From NCBI GenBank assembly GCA_016584305.1, contig JACEEZ010020317.1:507294-571293 (forward strand): a stretch of DNA of 64,000 nt. Reading direction: 5' to 3'. Source of the DNA: Chionoecetes opilio (lineage: Eukaryota; Arthropoda; Malacostraca; Decapoda; Majidae). Within the stretch, counting starts at the first letter, position 1; each line of letters starts with the position of its first letter. Positions 1-12,776 of this stretch are shown here, in pieces. Under the pieces are notes generated by a model, which was given only the letters and a program-made list of their open reading frames with translations, had not been told where the DNA came from and made no database searches. A program made the translations under genes and the position numbers.

Positions 1-863
1 TTTCCTGTTCCCTTTCCCAACCCTGGCCTGATTCTATATAGTGTTCGTACAGTTTCCGCCTCTCTAGCCGGCCACACACGGTCGAGGCGGTACACAGCTG
101 CGGCAGTTAGCACAGTTTTCATTTGTGGATGAACAAAAATAACACAGGGGAAGGCCTCGTCGTTGTCTTTGTTACGTGTGCAAAAATAACGCCACGCGTC
201 CTCACACAGAAGATCAGTAAACGTACAAAACAAAACTTTTATTTATATATAGAATAGAAAAAAAATTGCTGAGGGTTAAAAAAAATAGAAAAAGAAAAAT
301 ATTAAAAAAGGGAGCACTAAATGGCACCTGTTAAAGTTAAGTGGTGCAGTTACTTCCATTCGTATAATTACTTGTACACACACATCTACGGATTTTACCT
401 TCACTTTTGGTTGCGTAATTCTGTTTGTGCATGGGTGATTATGTTTAGTATTTATGATACTGCTCGTTTTTCTCGTCCATTGTTTGATGTTGCTGCCGCT
501 GCACTTCTACCACCACTACCTCTACTACTACTTACAACACCAATCTCAACAACAATAATGATGATTATGATAACAATAATGATAACAATATTAATAATAA
601 CAATAAAATTATAATAATGTAAATAATAATAATAATAAAAATAATGATAATAATAGTAATAATGAAAATAATTTTATTAATAGTAACGGCAGCAATGTTT
701 TCAGCCACATGATGACGTCCTTAAGGAATGTGAAGTCAAGCTACGTATAGTCACCGCGAGGGCGTGTTGACCCTGAATGCCACACCGAACTCTCGCTAGG
801 CCCAACCTTTTATTCGATTGTAGGAAAAAAAACCCGAATGACGAATAGCTATTCATTCATCTT

Positions 864-864
<1 letters not shown>
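1..864. other. No gene recognised; AAT-rich low-complexity tract
   Basis: I see no convincing coding region. About 536-690 is a degenerate AAT/GATAAT trinucleotide tract; the frame running through it is a low-complexity translation, not a gene. A TATATA lies at 35-40 but has no clear initiator 25-35 bases downstream. Confidence 0.5.
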
Positions 865-928
<64 letters not shown>

Positions 929-934
929 GTTTGT

Positions 935-998
<64 letters not shown>

Positions 999-1016
999 TG
1001 TGTGTGTTTGTGTGTA
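865..1016. repeat. (GT)n microsatellite
   Basis: Long GT dinucleotide array with a few interruptions (TGTTTGTGG near 927). It directly abuts the 3' tail of the antisense SINE fragment that follows. Confidence 0.97.
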
Positions 1017-1173
1017 TTCATCTAGTTGTATTCATCTAGTTGTATTTTACAGGGCCAGAGCAATGCTCGTGTGGCCCCGTCTCCATATCAACATTTTTAT
1101 CATTCATCCTTAGTGCTTTGTGTTGGCCGAAGCCAGCACCCCGGAGAGCAGGTCACAAACCCCGGCTAACACC
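1014..1173 (-). repeat. tRNA-Val-type SINE, 3' fragment
   Basis: Antisense copy of the SINE seen complete at 53062-53353. It has the tail unit ATACAACTAGATGA twice, the body up to the CCGGGTGTTAGCC segment, then stops abruptly at a second (GT)n array. The tRNA-like head with the A and B boxes is missing. It lies between two GT arrays on the same strand. Confidence 0.85.
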
Positions 1174-1174
1174 C

Positions 1175-1269
<95 letters not shown>
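1175..1269. repeat. (GT)n microsatellite
   Basis: GT array with one TATATG interruption, lying between a SINE fragment of the first family and a diverged one of the second family. Confidence 0.97.
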
Positions 1270-1271
<2 letters not shown>

Positions 1272-1445
1272 CTCATTCACTCACGGCCTGATCACGCGCT
1301 GGACACGTGATTTCCAGGTCTTACCCTGCCAGAAAAAGCTCCGAGCTCAAAGAGACCGATCTTTAGGTATAGCTGGGACCTCACACACCACACACACCCA
1401 TCACCCTGCTCAAGGGTCTGGGTCGCGCCTCACTTGCCTTCAATG
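1270..1445 (-). repeat. Second SINE family, diverged partial copy
   Basis: It shares with the copies at 12777, 13374 and 16010 the order TTCAC-C-GG at the tail end, then GAGCTC, CCGATCTTTAGG, GCTGGGACCTCACACACCAC and CACCCTGCTCAAGGG. The head with the tRNA-like boxes is absent. Confidence 0.65.
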
Positions 1446-2975
1446 TTATATGTATTTCAAGCAGAGGATGAAGGACATCCTGAAGCCGTTGCGGCAATAA
1501 ACTATGTGCTTTGAAGGGATTTTCTCGTTGCCTTTTCAAAATTGGATTCTTTCGGGACCGCTGGATAAGTTAAAAATTTTAAATATCAAATTTAGTATGT
1601 TCTATATGAAATTATTTAGAAAATTTGATTCACAAGAATATAAATCAAAGTGCAGAAAATTGTTAAATCTATAATATAATTTTTTATATACTGTAAGTTG
1701 AAATTTTATCACATAGAGCTGATACATTATCAATAAGAAAAGTTAATAATTTCATTCATAAGAACATACGTTATGTATTAAACTCTACAAATTCCTGAAA
1801 TTCAACCTTTTAAATTTTCGCTAGTGTATATGTGAGTTTGTAGGCGTGTGTTTTCTCGTACAATTCATGGATTCCAGGTTATCTAATATTTTGAATAACT
1901 TTTTGAAGCAAGCGAGCTGGAAATTTCCTTTATAAGATATTCAATCCACAATGGTTTAGTTGCATCAACCAGGTACATTTGCATTCAGATGTGCCTCTCC
2001 TTCCCTGCCCCTACAATATCCTGTCTGCCTAACCCAAGATGACTCGCTACAGTATTTTTTCAACAGGTTGTTTTGTTCCCTAGCGAGTAACGCACCATAG
2101 AGGGCAGACACAGGTGTCAAAGTCGGGGAATAGTTTTAGAAATAAATGCAAAATATGTTAATACAATAAAAAAAAATCCACAGGATAATGTGTAAGCGTT
2201 TATTCACTAATTATGACATCCTTCTAAGATTCACCATAACGCGACACTGTACAGCACATGCTACAGTGAGGGTCCTGAAGAAGCTGGCATCGTTCTAAGT
2301 CAGCGTGTTTAGCGGCCTCGCAAACAGCCGGGTTCAGGGTTAGGCCGAGACGCACCACGTGGACCAAGTCAGGGGCCCTCACTGCTGTGTACGTGGTGAT
2401 GACGCAACAGGTCGAGATAAGGTGTTTACAAGCTCCACATGGCTCTGTAAGGCTCTATATAACTCATTCAAACCTCCTTCCTATTTAATGCTCATTCATA
2501 AATCTTTCAGTTATCTATTTCTTACTGGTGAGAATCTGAATACGTACGTAAGTCTAGAGAGGCGTTTTCTTGAGATAGAGAGTGAGGCGCAAAACCGCTA
2601 TAGTCTTACTTCAAGGAAGGCTCAGGACAGATGGCTCACAGGCTAACCATCTGTTCCTCCCTCTTTTGGTGGGGTCGATCAATCAGTGAGTCAGTGTTGA
2701 GACCCGTGAAGGTAAACTGTGATAAGCTAAGTATGGTAACACGGACTTCTCAATGCGTTATAGGTCAATAGTCAGACGTTTTCGCCAACCATGTTTCTAA
2801 GCCCAACGAAATGAGGATGTGTGCAATGCCAGGGTACAGCACCGGACACGTCTCGCAGTCTATGGCAAAGGAAATGTTGGCAGAATGGTGCAAAGAATCC
2901 AAAATAGCGAGAGTAAAGACACCAGTTCGAATCTCTCACTCGAGGACTATTGAAGTGTACACAGCTTTGCATTAG
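1446..2975. other. No gene recognised
   Basis: AT-rich sequence without recognisable protein, RNA or mobile-element features. A 95-codon frame near 2359-2646 shows no motif I recognise and is probably fortuitous. Confidence 0.5.
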
Positions 2976-2978
2976 CGA

Positions 2979-3191
2979 TTAACCCCTTTGTGCCCAGATT
3001 TTTCCTTTGCTATAAAAAAAATTGTATGTTGTCGAGCCATAAAATAACGAAAAGTAACTGAATATACCAAATTAGTTAGTCGACAAGGATCTAACAGGTC
3101 ATATCTATAAAATATTACTTATATTCACTCAAAATCGTCTAATGGTACCCAAATTACAATGGAAATTACGTTCTGGGTCTCAAGGGGTTAA
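2979..3191. mobile_element. piggyBac-type MITE, copy 1
   Basis: A 213-bp non-coding element bounded by TTAA at both ends, with terminal inverted repeats TTAACCCCTTTGTGCCCAGA and (reverse complement of the right end) TTAACCCCTTGAGACCCAGA. TTAA targets and CCC-starting termini are typical of piggyBac elements (known for the family). A second copy lies at 17194-17410. No transposase is encoded. Confidence 0.75.
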
Positions 3192-4177
3192 AAAGGGATT
3201 AAGGGAATAGATACAACGAGTTACAAAACAGGTGATGATGAGAAAGGAAAAGTGGAGGAGGGAAAGAATGACAGCTTTTTAGGGTTTTGTATAATAGTAT
3301 CGTTAAAGAAAAAAATAGATAAATTATGTTATGTGGACTTGGACTTGATGGCGGGAATGGGCCCCAGACATAACTACGTCACGGTTTGTTTACATCGGTG
3401 CATTGTGGGGATAAGGCGGGGTCGCCGCGGGTGGACCTACGAAGGGAAAACTACGGCGATGGAAGAATTTCGAGTTATTTTGCGCGAAATTGATATTCCA
3501 GGTGCTATATTACTGTGCTCTGTTCTCGCTGACAACACTATAGAGAAGACCTGAGGTAATGGCTGATGTGCAGAGGCTTCTAAACCAAGAAAACAGAGTC
3601 ATAACAGAGCCTCGTCAAAAGGTAAGCAGCTGGTAGGTACGTAATGTGTCCCTACTACTTGCTTACTTCTTAATGAGACTCTGCTGTGACTGTTTTCCTG
3701 GTTTAGAAGCCTCTGCACATCAACCATCACCTCAGGTCTTCTCTATGTTGTCAGCGAGCACGGAAATATAGCACTTGGAATATCAATTTCGCCCAAAACT
3801 ACTCGAAATTTTTTCATCGTCGTAGTCTTCTCTTTGTAGGTTGTACATATTCATGGTTATGATAGTATTAAAATACCTTAATAATTGAGTTCCTTTTGTT
3901 GTCTTTTCTCATAATAAGTAGGGTATTATTCTAGTGTTTGCCCATACTCCCCCTCTCCCACAAAACAAGCTTGGGGACCTGGGGGAATGCGGGCTTTTTG
4001 GCTGGGGTACAAAATATGCGTCGCAACCACATAGTTTTTGAGTTAGGGGTGTTGTAAAAATTGCCTAGATCTAGGGAAAATTCATTGGATTTCTTCTGAG
4101 TCCAGAGACCTGTGAACCTGACGATCCTCACAGAATGATGACCGAAGTGTCGAGAACACCCCCAACCCCCCGCTAGG

Positions 4178-4382
4178 AGGTTAGATTACATTTGGTTAGG
4201 TTAAGGTAGGTTATATTTGGTTAGGTTAAGGTAGGTTATATTTGGTTAGGTTATATTTGGTTAGGTTACATTTGGTTAGGTTAGGTTTGGTTAGATTTGG
4301 TTTGGTTAGATTTGGTTAGGTTAGATTTGGTTAGGTTAACTTAGGTTATATTTGGTTAGGTTAGGTTAATTTTGGTTAGGCA
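4178..4382. repeat. TTAGG-like degenerate minisatellite (left arm)
   Basis: Run of GGTTAGGTT units alternating with TATATTTGGTTAGG and GATTTGGTTAGG variants. Related to the arthropod telomere unit TTAGG but imperfect. Its reverse complement appears at about 4700-4830 and again at 5300-5412 in the right arm. Confidence 0.85.
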
Positions 4383-4697
4383 AATTTCTCTAGATATAAG
4401 GTAATTACCCTAGATCTAGGGAATTTTACCCCCCATACACAACTCTTAAATAATGTGTTTCCGACGCATAATTTGTTCCCCACCCGAAAACCCCGCATTC
4501 CCACAGGTCTCCAAACTTGTTTGGTAAACTTGGGGGAAGTGGGAGAGTATGGGCAAACACTATAATTTTATATGTGGGGTTTAATATTTAATGTGGGGTT
4601 TTCGGGTGGGGAACAAATTATGCGTCGGAAACACATAATTTAAGAGTTGTGTATGGGTGGTAAAATTTCCTGGATCTAGGGTAATTACCTTATATCT

Positions 4698-4830
4698 AGA
4701 GAAATTTGCCTAACCAAAATTAACCTAACCTAACCAAATATAACCTAAGCTAACCTAACCAAATCTAATCAAACCTAACCTAACCAAATCTAACCTGCCC
4801 TAACCTAACCAAATCTAACCTAACCTTCTA
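4698..4830. repeat. CCTAA-like degenerate minisatellite (palindrome centre)
   Basis: Units of CTAACCTAACC and CCAAATATAACC, the reverse complement of the 4178-4382 tract, near the symmetry centre of the palindrome. Confidence 0.85.
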
Positions 4831-5299
4831 GCGGGGGGTTGGGGGTGTTCTCGACACTTCGGTCATCATTCTGTGAGGATCGTCTGGTTCACATGTCTCT
4901 GGACTCAGAAGAAATCCAATGAATTTTCCCTAGATCTAGGCAATTTTTACAACACCCCTAACTCTAAAACTATGTGGTTGCGACGTATATTTTGTACCCC
5001 AGCCAAAAAGCCCGCATTCCCCCAGCCCCCCCGCATTCCCCCCAGCAGGTCCCCAAGCTTGTTTTGTGGGAGAGGGGAAGTATGGGCAAACGTGCACTAG
5101 AATAATACCGGGAATTTTACCCCCTATACACAACTCTTAAATTATGTGTTTCCACCGCATAATTTGTTCCCCACCCGAAAACCCCGCATTCCCACAGGTC
5201 CCCAAACTTGTTTGGGGGAAGTGGGAGAGTATGGGCAAACACTAGAATTTTACCAAATTCCCTAGATCTAGGGTAATTACCTTATATCTAGAGAAATTT

Positions 5300-5414
5300 G
5301 CCTAACCAAAACTAAACTAACCTAACCTAACCAAATATAACCTAAGCTAACCTAACCAAATATAACCAAACCTAACCTAACCAAATCTAACCTAACCTAA
5401 CCTAACCTAACCTC
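5300..5414. repeat. CCTAA-like degenerate minisatellite (right arm)
   Basis: Third tract of the same units in the nested palindrome, ending in five nearly perfect CCTAA repeats before the GGGAGGTTGGGGG motif. Confidence 0.85.
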
Positions 5415-6254
5415 CTAGCGGGAGGTTGGGGGGGTTCTCGACACTTGGGGCATCATTCTGTGAGGATCGTCAGGTTCACACGTTTCTGGACTCATTAGAA
5501 ATCCAATGAATTTTCCCTAGATCTAGGCAATTTTTACAACACCCCTAACTCGAAAACTATGTGGTTGCGACGCATATTTTGTACCCCAGCCAAAAATCCC
5601 GCATTCCCCCAGGTCCCCAAGCTTGTTTTGTGGGAGAGGGGGAGTATGGGCAAACACTAGAATAATACCCTACTTATTATGAGGAAAGACAACAAAAAGA
5701 ACTCAATTAATAACGTATTTTAATATTATCATAACCATGAATATGTATACAACCTACAAAGAGAAGACTACGACGATGAAAAAAATTCGAGTTGTTTTGG
5801 GCGAAATTGATATTCCAGGTGCTATATTTCCGTGCTCGCTGACAACACAGAGAAGACCTGAGGTGATGGTTGATGTGCAGAGGCTTCTAAACCAGGAAAA
5901 CAGTCACAGCAGAGTCTCATTAAGAAGTAAGCAAGTGGTAGGGACACGTTACGTACCTACCAGTTGCTTACCTTTTGACGAGGCTCTGTTATGACTCTGT
6001 TTTCTTGGTTTAGAAGCCTCTGCACATCAGCCATTACCTCAGGTCTTCTCTATAGTGTTGTCAGCGAGAACAGAGCACAGTAATATAGCACCTGGAATAT
6101 CAATTTCGCGCAAAATAACTCGAAATTCTTCCATCGCCGTAGTTTTCCCTTCGTAGGTCCACCCGCGGCGACCCCGCCTTATCCCCACAATGCACCGATG
6201 TAAACAAACCGTGACGTAGTTATGGGTAGGGTCCATACGGTGCTGAAGTTTTGT

Positions 6255-6552
6255 GTGTGTATTCAACTAGTTGTCTAGTTGTATTTTATAGGGCCTGAGC
6301 TACACTCGTATGGCCCCGTCTCCATATCTACATTTTATCATTCATCCTTAGTGCTTAGTGTTGGCCAAAGCCACCACCCCGGGAGGCGGATCACAAGCCC
6401 CCGACTAACACCCGGTACCCATTCACTGCTGGGTGGACAGGGGCTCGGGTTTTAAGAAGAACGCCCATCTCTCTCTTCGCTCCGTCCGGGGATCGAACCC
6501 GGGACTTCTCGGTTGTGAACCTAGCGTGCTACCACTACACTATGGAGTACCC
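6255..6552 (-). repeat. tRNA-Val-derived SINE, full length
   Basis: Antisense full copy. Reading the minus strand from 6552: tRNA-like head with TCCATAGTGTAG (A box region), an anticodon-type hairpin with loop TTCACAA, and B box GGTTCGATCCCC. Then comes the body (GAGCCCCTGTCCACCCAGC, CCGGGTGTTAG, GGATGAATGATAAAAT, GACGGGGCCATACGAG) and a tail of AACTAG units. Transcribed by RNA polymerase III if active. The right flank is a GA array. Confidence 0.9.
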
Positions 6553-6553
6553 T

Positions 6554-6705
<152 letters not shown>

Positions 6706-8816
6706 TACCCAGGGAGCCAAATGAAAAATCTGTCCCGGCGTGCTGTAAAAGGTTGGCCTACAAAAACCCAATCTACATATACCTAGGATCATGATCTAGA
6801 GGGCCAACCTTCTGAAAAAGTTGCTGGAAATTTTTACCAGCCCAAAAACAAAATAATCGATAATTCCAGCCACACCGGCACTAACTCAGACCTTAGTAGT
6901 GATGTTCTCTGCAATGATGATTCAGAGCATGTATTTCTAGTATTTTTGAGTGTTTCTAGGTGTGCATGTGAGCTCCGTGGTCAATGCATTGAGCTTACGC
7001 TGAAAAAACTTCAATTTCAGTGTAATTATGATTATTTTATGCTAAGCATTGGAACAGAAGATGAAAATGTAATTGTTGATTTGGCATTCGTTATTTTCTG
7101 TTTCCTATGACTTCTGTTTTGTGCTATAGTGGTGGTGGGTAGTTACAGCATGCGCTTTTTTATTTTTTACAGGTTTCTATGCCGAGCAAAGGAGGGAAAA
7201 TAACTGAAGCAATAGTGGTGTCTCTTATTGTTTTCGATGGTGCATGACTGCATGTGAGTTAAATGGTAAGGCTATTGAGTTAATGCTGAAAAACAAATCC
7301 TTTATCATTTTGGTACTTTTCTATCTAACACTGAACGTTCACTGGAACAGATGAAGAAAATGTAGTTGTTGGGTCTGGCATTGATTTTTATCTGTTTATC
7401 TATATCTTTTGTTTTGTACTATAGTGGTGGTGGGTAGTAATGTGCTTTTTTATTTTATTTGTTACAGGCTTCTGAAAAACAAGATGAGCAAAGGAGTGAA
7501 AAGAGGAGCAGCAGGAACTAGTAGTATACTACCTAGAACTATACCCGCCAAAAAGGATGAGAGAGTCTGTGGATTATTCTAGGTGTGTCATAATGCCAAG
7601 ACTCGTCTGAGGTAGAACTGATGAACATTCAGACTACATATGTACCAAAGTTCCTTGATGTTATGAATGCTCGGCAAGATAAAACGTACTCAATGCTTAA
7701 AGATGAAGTAAGAAATGAAGCATGGACCACAGACAAATCTCCTAAGTGGCATAAAAAGTGTCGGAACTGGTATACCCTCAAAAAGAGTTACACCTTAGCT
7801 AAGAAAAAACGTCTTGGAAATTAACCAGCTCCCACCTGCAGTGCTGGCCAATCTTCAAGCAGCGCATCATCACTGGAATCACCAATCAAAACTAGGAATT
7901 ATGCTCCAGCATTTGATGCAAAAAACAACTGTGTTATATGCAACAAAACATGGCACCAGGGAAAGAAACCAACCAGCAAGGTATCAACCAAACTAAGCCA
8001 GCAAGCAATACATGACAAGGCCAAACAGTTGGGCAGGCGAGATATCCTTTACAGACTGATTTGCCAATGGCATGACATGGTAGCAAATTATATTTGCTAC
8101 CACAAACCATGCATGAACGCTTTTAGAGCTACATGGATCAGTAAAGGTAGAGTAAATCAGTATCAGTAAATGATCAGTAAATCAGTAAATGTAGTAATCA
8201 GTAAATAGGTAAAGGATCAATAAATGTAGTCGTATAAAGTGCATTGTTACACTGGATGCAGACAGCAGTGACTCTGATATTGACAGTTAATGTACATGAT
8301 CTATTCCATGTGACAGTATTATAATTATTCTGCCATTATTTTAATGAGATTTATTAAGTGTTGTACAACCATCAATTTTGTTGCTTTTCTCATAAGGATA
8401 ACTGTCACAGATAATCATTATATCGAAATGTAATGTTTACTTCAGATGTTTATTTGACTACGTAAACTAGAATAAAAATGTTTGATTTCTAATTATATGG
8501 TTATTTTTCAAGACTTAAGTAACTAAATACCAAATATGCCAATAATTTACATTAGTTTGTAGTTAAAACAGAATTGAGAGCAATCTTTTGCATTGAAAAC
8601 GTGAGTAGATAAAGTGTATAGGGACAAAAGCTACGATTTTCGAACCTATGGGGTTATATTAGTTTTTGACCTCCCAAAATTTTCCAGCAGATTTTTCCCG
8701 TGGTTGGCCCTCTAAAACATGTTCCTAGACACCTGTAGATGTGATTTGCATAAGCCAACCTTTTACAGCACACCGGGACGAATTTTGGAAAAAAATCGGG
8801 TTTGGCTCCCTGGGTA
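6706..8816 (+). mobile_element. A0: Academ-like DNA transposon, internally deleted
   Basis: A 2.1-kb element with terminal inverted repeats of about 135 bp. The left end TACCCAGGGAGCCAAA matches the right end as reverse complement, and the match continues through CCCGGYGTGCTGTAAAAGGTTGGC and TAGAGGGCCAACC to about 6840. It is flanked by GTG on both sides. The 14-bp terminus fits the termini of A1, A2 and A3. The 5' part contains a direct duplication (about 6955-7180 and 7235-7475), each copy ending in a T-rich splice-acceptor-like TTACAG. Inside are zinc-finger coding remnants but no nuclease core, so it is non-autonomous. Confidence 0.8.
7484..8290 (+). pseudogene. Academ-like transposase remnant (zinc fingers and acidic tail only)
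   Basis: The start ATG at 7484 lies 17 bases after a TTACAG acceptor and opens a short frame ending at a TAG near 7578. A second segment (7621-7824) has the WHKKC finger end followed by RNWYTLKKS, matching YHRKC-RSLFTMKKS in A2. After a frameshift, about 7931-8130 encodes CVICNKTWH...YHKPCMNAF, the second zinc finger of the family (CxxC ... HxxxC). About 8240-8290 reads as a short acidic SSDSDIDS tail ending in TAA, like the acidic C-terminus of A2. The central core, the XPG-like nuclease and the cysteine cluster are missing. Not translatable as one protein. Confidence 0.75.
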
Positions 8817-8870
8817 GTGTGTGTGTGTCTATGCTATATTGATTGCAATTTAGCTCTAGGCCAAGAGATA

Positions 8871-8981
<111 letters not shown>

Positions 8982-9346
8982 CTCTGTTTTTTTCTCTCCC
9001 TTTGTCTGGTTTCGCACTTTCTAACATTCTTTCAGCTGTAAACTATTCCATGACAACATTCACTTTTTTTCTATTTAACCCGAAAACATTTCCAACTTTT
9101 TTTGTATACATATGACAACGTTTATATATTTAACCTGACAACGTTTTCGTAAAAATGAACAAAACACCCGTCGTTTCGTACCTCCCGGAATTATATCTTC
9201 CTTATCCTTCGTTTATCTCGTCCTATTATTATCCCTCGTGAGTTCTTTCAACCCATTGGAAGCAGAAAAATCATTGTCGGCAGGTCATATATACACACAC
9301 TACTTGTCTGAGTGCAACACGTGTACGATACTCGTCTGTGTTGCCA

Positions 9347-9380
9347 TATAAAAGGAGACACTTATGGACCTGTCACTATA
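9347..9380 (+). promoter_or_regulatory. Candidate RNA polymerase II core promoter
   Basis: TATAAAAG at 9347-9354 is followed by an initiator-like TCACTA with its A at 9375, 28 bases after the first T, as expected for arthropod TATA/Inr promoters. A GTGAGT splice-donor-like site follows at 9405. No coding exon can be assigned downstream, where a long GA array begins at 9459. Could be fortuitous. Confidence 0.35.
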
Positions 9381-9453
9381 ACATACATTCTGTCTGTCTG
9401 TCGGTGTGAGTAAGAACCAGGGACAAACACACTCACGCACACACAGAGAGAGC

Positions 9454-9734
<281 letters not shown>

Positions 9735-9816
9735 AAGGGGAACGACTTTTTGTATGTACTTTTGTCAATCCTTCAAAGGACACACACATATTCATTAGCA
9801 TTATCTCCGCCTGAAC

Positions 9817-9821
<5 letters not shown>

Positions 9822-9851
<30 letters not shown>
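9822..9851. repeat. (CA)n microsatellite
   Basis: About 30 bp of CA directly 5' of the plus-strand SINE that follows. A second CA array follows that SINE. Confidence 0.9.
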
Positions 9852-9852
<1 letters not shown>

Positions 9853-9854
9853 GG

Positions 9855-10130
9855 GAACTCCATAGTGTAAGGGTTAGCACGCTCGGCTCACAACCGAGAA
9901 GTCCCGGGTTCGATCCCCGGGCGGAGCGAAGACAGACGGGCGGTCTTCTTAAAACCCGAGCCCCTGTCCACCCAGCAGTGAATGGGTATCGGGTGTTAGC
10001 CGGGGTTTGTGACCCGCCTCCCGGGGTGGTGGTTTCGGCCAACACTAAGGATGAATGAGAAAAATAAATGTTGATATGGAGACGGGGCCATACGAGCGTT
10101 GCTCTGGCCCTGTAAAATACAACTAGATGA

Positions 10131-10131
<1 letters not shown>
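9855..10131 (+). repeat. tRNA-Val-derived SINE, full length
   Basis: The head ACTCCATAGTGTAAGGGTTA is followed by GCACGCTCGG, loop CTCACAA (anticodon CAC, valine) and B box GGTTCGATCCCC. The body and a single AACTAGATGAATAC tail run straight into (AC)n. It is bracketed by CA arrays on the same strand (9822-9851 and 10132-10189). An intact internal promoter is visible. Confidence 0.92.
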
Positions 10132-10176
<45 letters not shown>

Positions 10177-10189
10177 ACACACACACAGT
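10132..10189. repeat. (CA)n microsatellite
   Basis: CA array continuing directly from the SINE 3' tail. Confidence 0.95.
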
Positions 10190-11171
<982 letters not shown>

Positions 11172-11292
11172 AAATTATGTCATTCTAATATCTGTTTCAG
11201 TTTAACTTGGAATGTCTATGTTCCTTTCCAATTAACTAACGAGCGATTTGCATTATGTATAACATATATTATAAAACTATGGTTAATAAGCA

Positions 11293-11293
11293 A

Positions 11294-11356
<63 letters not shown>
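11293..11356. repeat. (CT)n microsatellite
   Basis: A 64-bp CT array with one interruption. Confidence 0.95.
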
Positions 11357-11359
<3 letters not shown>

Positions 11360-11856
11360 ATTTCGTTTTTTTTTTTACTGGATATTTACTATTTTTTCCC
11401 CTCTTTCTTTTTTTTACTCCTCGTTTATCACTCATTTGGCTACGATCATCCTTTTTTATCGTTTATTTTACGTTACGCTTGTCCATCTTACCAGAACATT
11501 AGAATTATAACATAATGCTTAAAGTGAGTCACATATTTTTTGTGGTTTTTAAGGTTCCTGTTGTAACTTCCTTTGCTACTTTATGACACGTCATACTATT
11601 TACGGAAGCATTGTAAGGAATTTATCATGAATGAAGTGCCTTGTATCACTTTTAATGATGCTTTGTGCTTTGTGGGGAAGGACAGAGAGTGAAAATTTTG
11701 CAGAGGCAAATTTATATTTTTAAGTACATGTTAATGTGATTGTAGTACACAGTTAGAATGTTTTGTACGCATGAAATGTACGGTAGGTGTTGAAAGTTTC
11801 TCTCACACATCGCTGCTTCATTCATAAGATTCACAGAACAACAAGTCTAAGAGGTA

Positions 11857-12035
11857 AGTAAATTGAGTAAAGAGAAAGCAAATGGTATGGATGGGATTCC
11901 CTGCTGGGTGTTGCAGGAGAGCGCAGAAGAATCGAATAAACCAATTCATTTCATACACATGGAATCCATAAAGCAAACATCGCATTGTTCCACTCCTCAA
12001 AGAAGGCAACAAAATCCATTCGACCACACACCAGT
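11857..12035 (+). pseudogene. Non-LTR reverse transcriptase fragment
   Basis: About 60 codons resembling the start of a LINE reverse transcriptase: KANGMDGIPCWVLQES (the usual G-DGIP--VLKE block). After a frameshift, VPLLKEGNKIHS matches the VPLFKKGNK block that precedes NYRP. Both flanks lack further RT motifs, so this is a short decayed scrap; clade not assignable. Confidence 0.55.
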
Positions 12036-12615
12036 GTCTAAACATACTGTAGTGTTGGAAGTTTAAACTTAGGAATATAAATCGTTGTTTTTGTTTATCA
12101 TATTATTGCTTTTGTTTTTGTAAATTTCAATGTTTCAGCTATAAAGCAATTACAGTTTCTTGACTTTGAATTTTGACTTTGAAAAAACATAAGAAAAAGT
12201 TGAATCATTGATCTGGATAAACATAGACTGATGCAGTGATGCTGCACGTAAAATTTCAATTTATAAAGGGAAAAACATGTGTCAGTTAAAACTAATTCCT
12301 ATCACCTTTAAATTCTTCCAAAATATTACGAAACATTTATCATACACGTATATGCTTTATGGTTTTTTTTGTGGTGTGTATGCAAAACTTCTTATCAGCG
12401 TGAGTCTGACATGCCAGTAGCCTAAAATACAATAAAAAAAACTAAGTAAATTGCCAAGATATTCTCGCCCCTCTTGAATATTTTAGTCCTCCTGGACGTT
12501 CTGGGAACTTCTAACTATACCAGAACAATAATATGCACCTTGCTATTCTCACATATAGTCGTACGTAACATAATCCGTCCCTGTACTACCTTAACGCACG
12601 ATCGCACATTCATGC

Positions 12616-12616
<1 letters not shown>

Positions 12617-12676
<60 letters not shown>
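12617..12676. repeat. (CA)n microsatellite
   Basis: A 60-bp CA array. Confidence 0.96.
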
Positions 12677-12776
12677 CCCCACATTCACATGCTTAACATA
12701 GAAGTAAAAGAAAAAATAAGAACTGAATTATAATGTCTCAACCATTTCATATGCATAGTGATGGTCGTGTATGTAT

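Larger units (their letters stand above)
3369..6224. mobile_element. 2.9-kb nested palindromic (foldback) element
   Basis: The left end CATAACTACGTCACGG is mirrored by CCGTGACGTAGTTATG at the right end. The arms match, with small differences, for about 1.4 kb toward a centre near 4797. Each arm contains its own palindrome (about 3437-3846 and 5745-6165). The middle repeats a block with CTAGATCTAGG, AACTCTTAAAT and GTGTTTGCCCATACT in alternating orientation. TTAGG-like repeats lie between the blocks. Frames of 65-100 codons inside appear on both arms because of the symmetry and are not convincing genes. No clear target duplication. Probably a non-autonomous foldback-type DNA transposon or large MITE; superfamily unknown. 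Confidence 0.8.

Noticed and set aside
838..1500. Frames of 80-130 codons rich in Cys-Val
   Set aside because: They are translations of (GT)n arrays plus SINE sequence; no codon bias or domain.
3252..6266. Similar frames on opposite strands (EEFRVILREIDIPGAILL-type)
   Set aside because: The same sequence occurs on both arms of the palindrome; no start context, domain or extended open frame.
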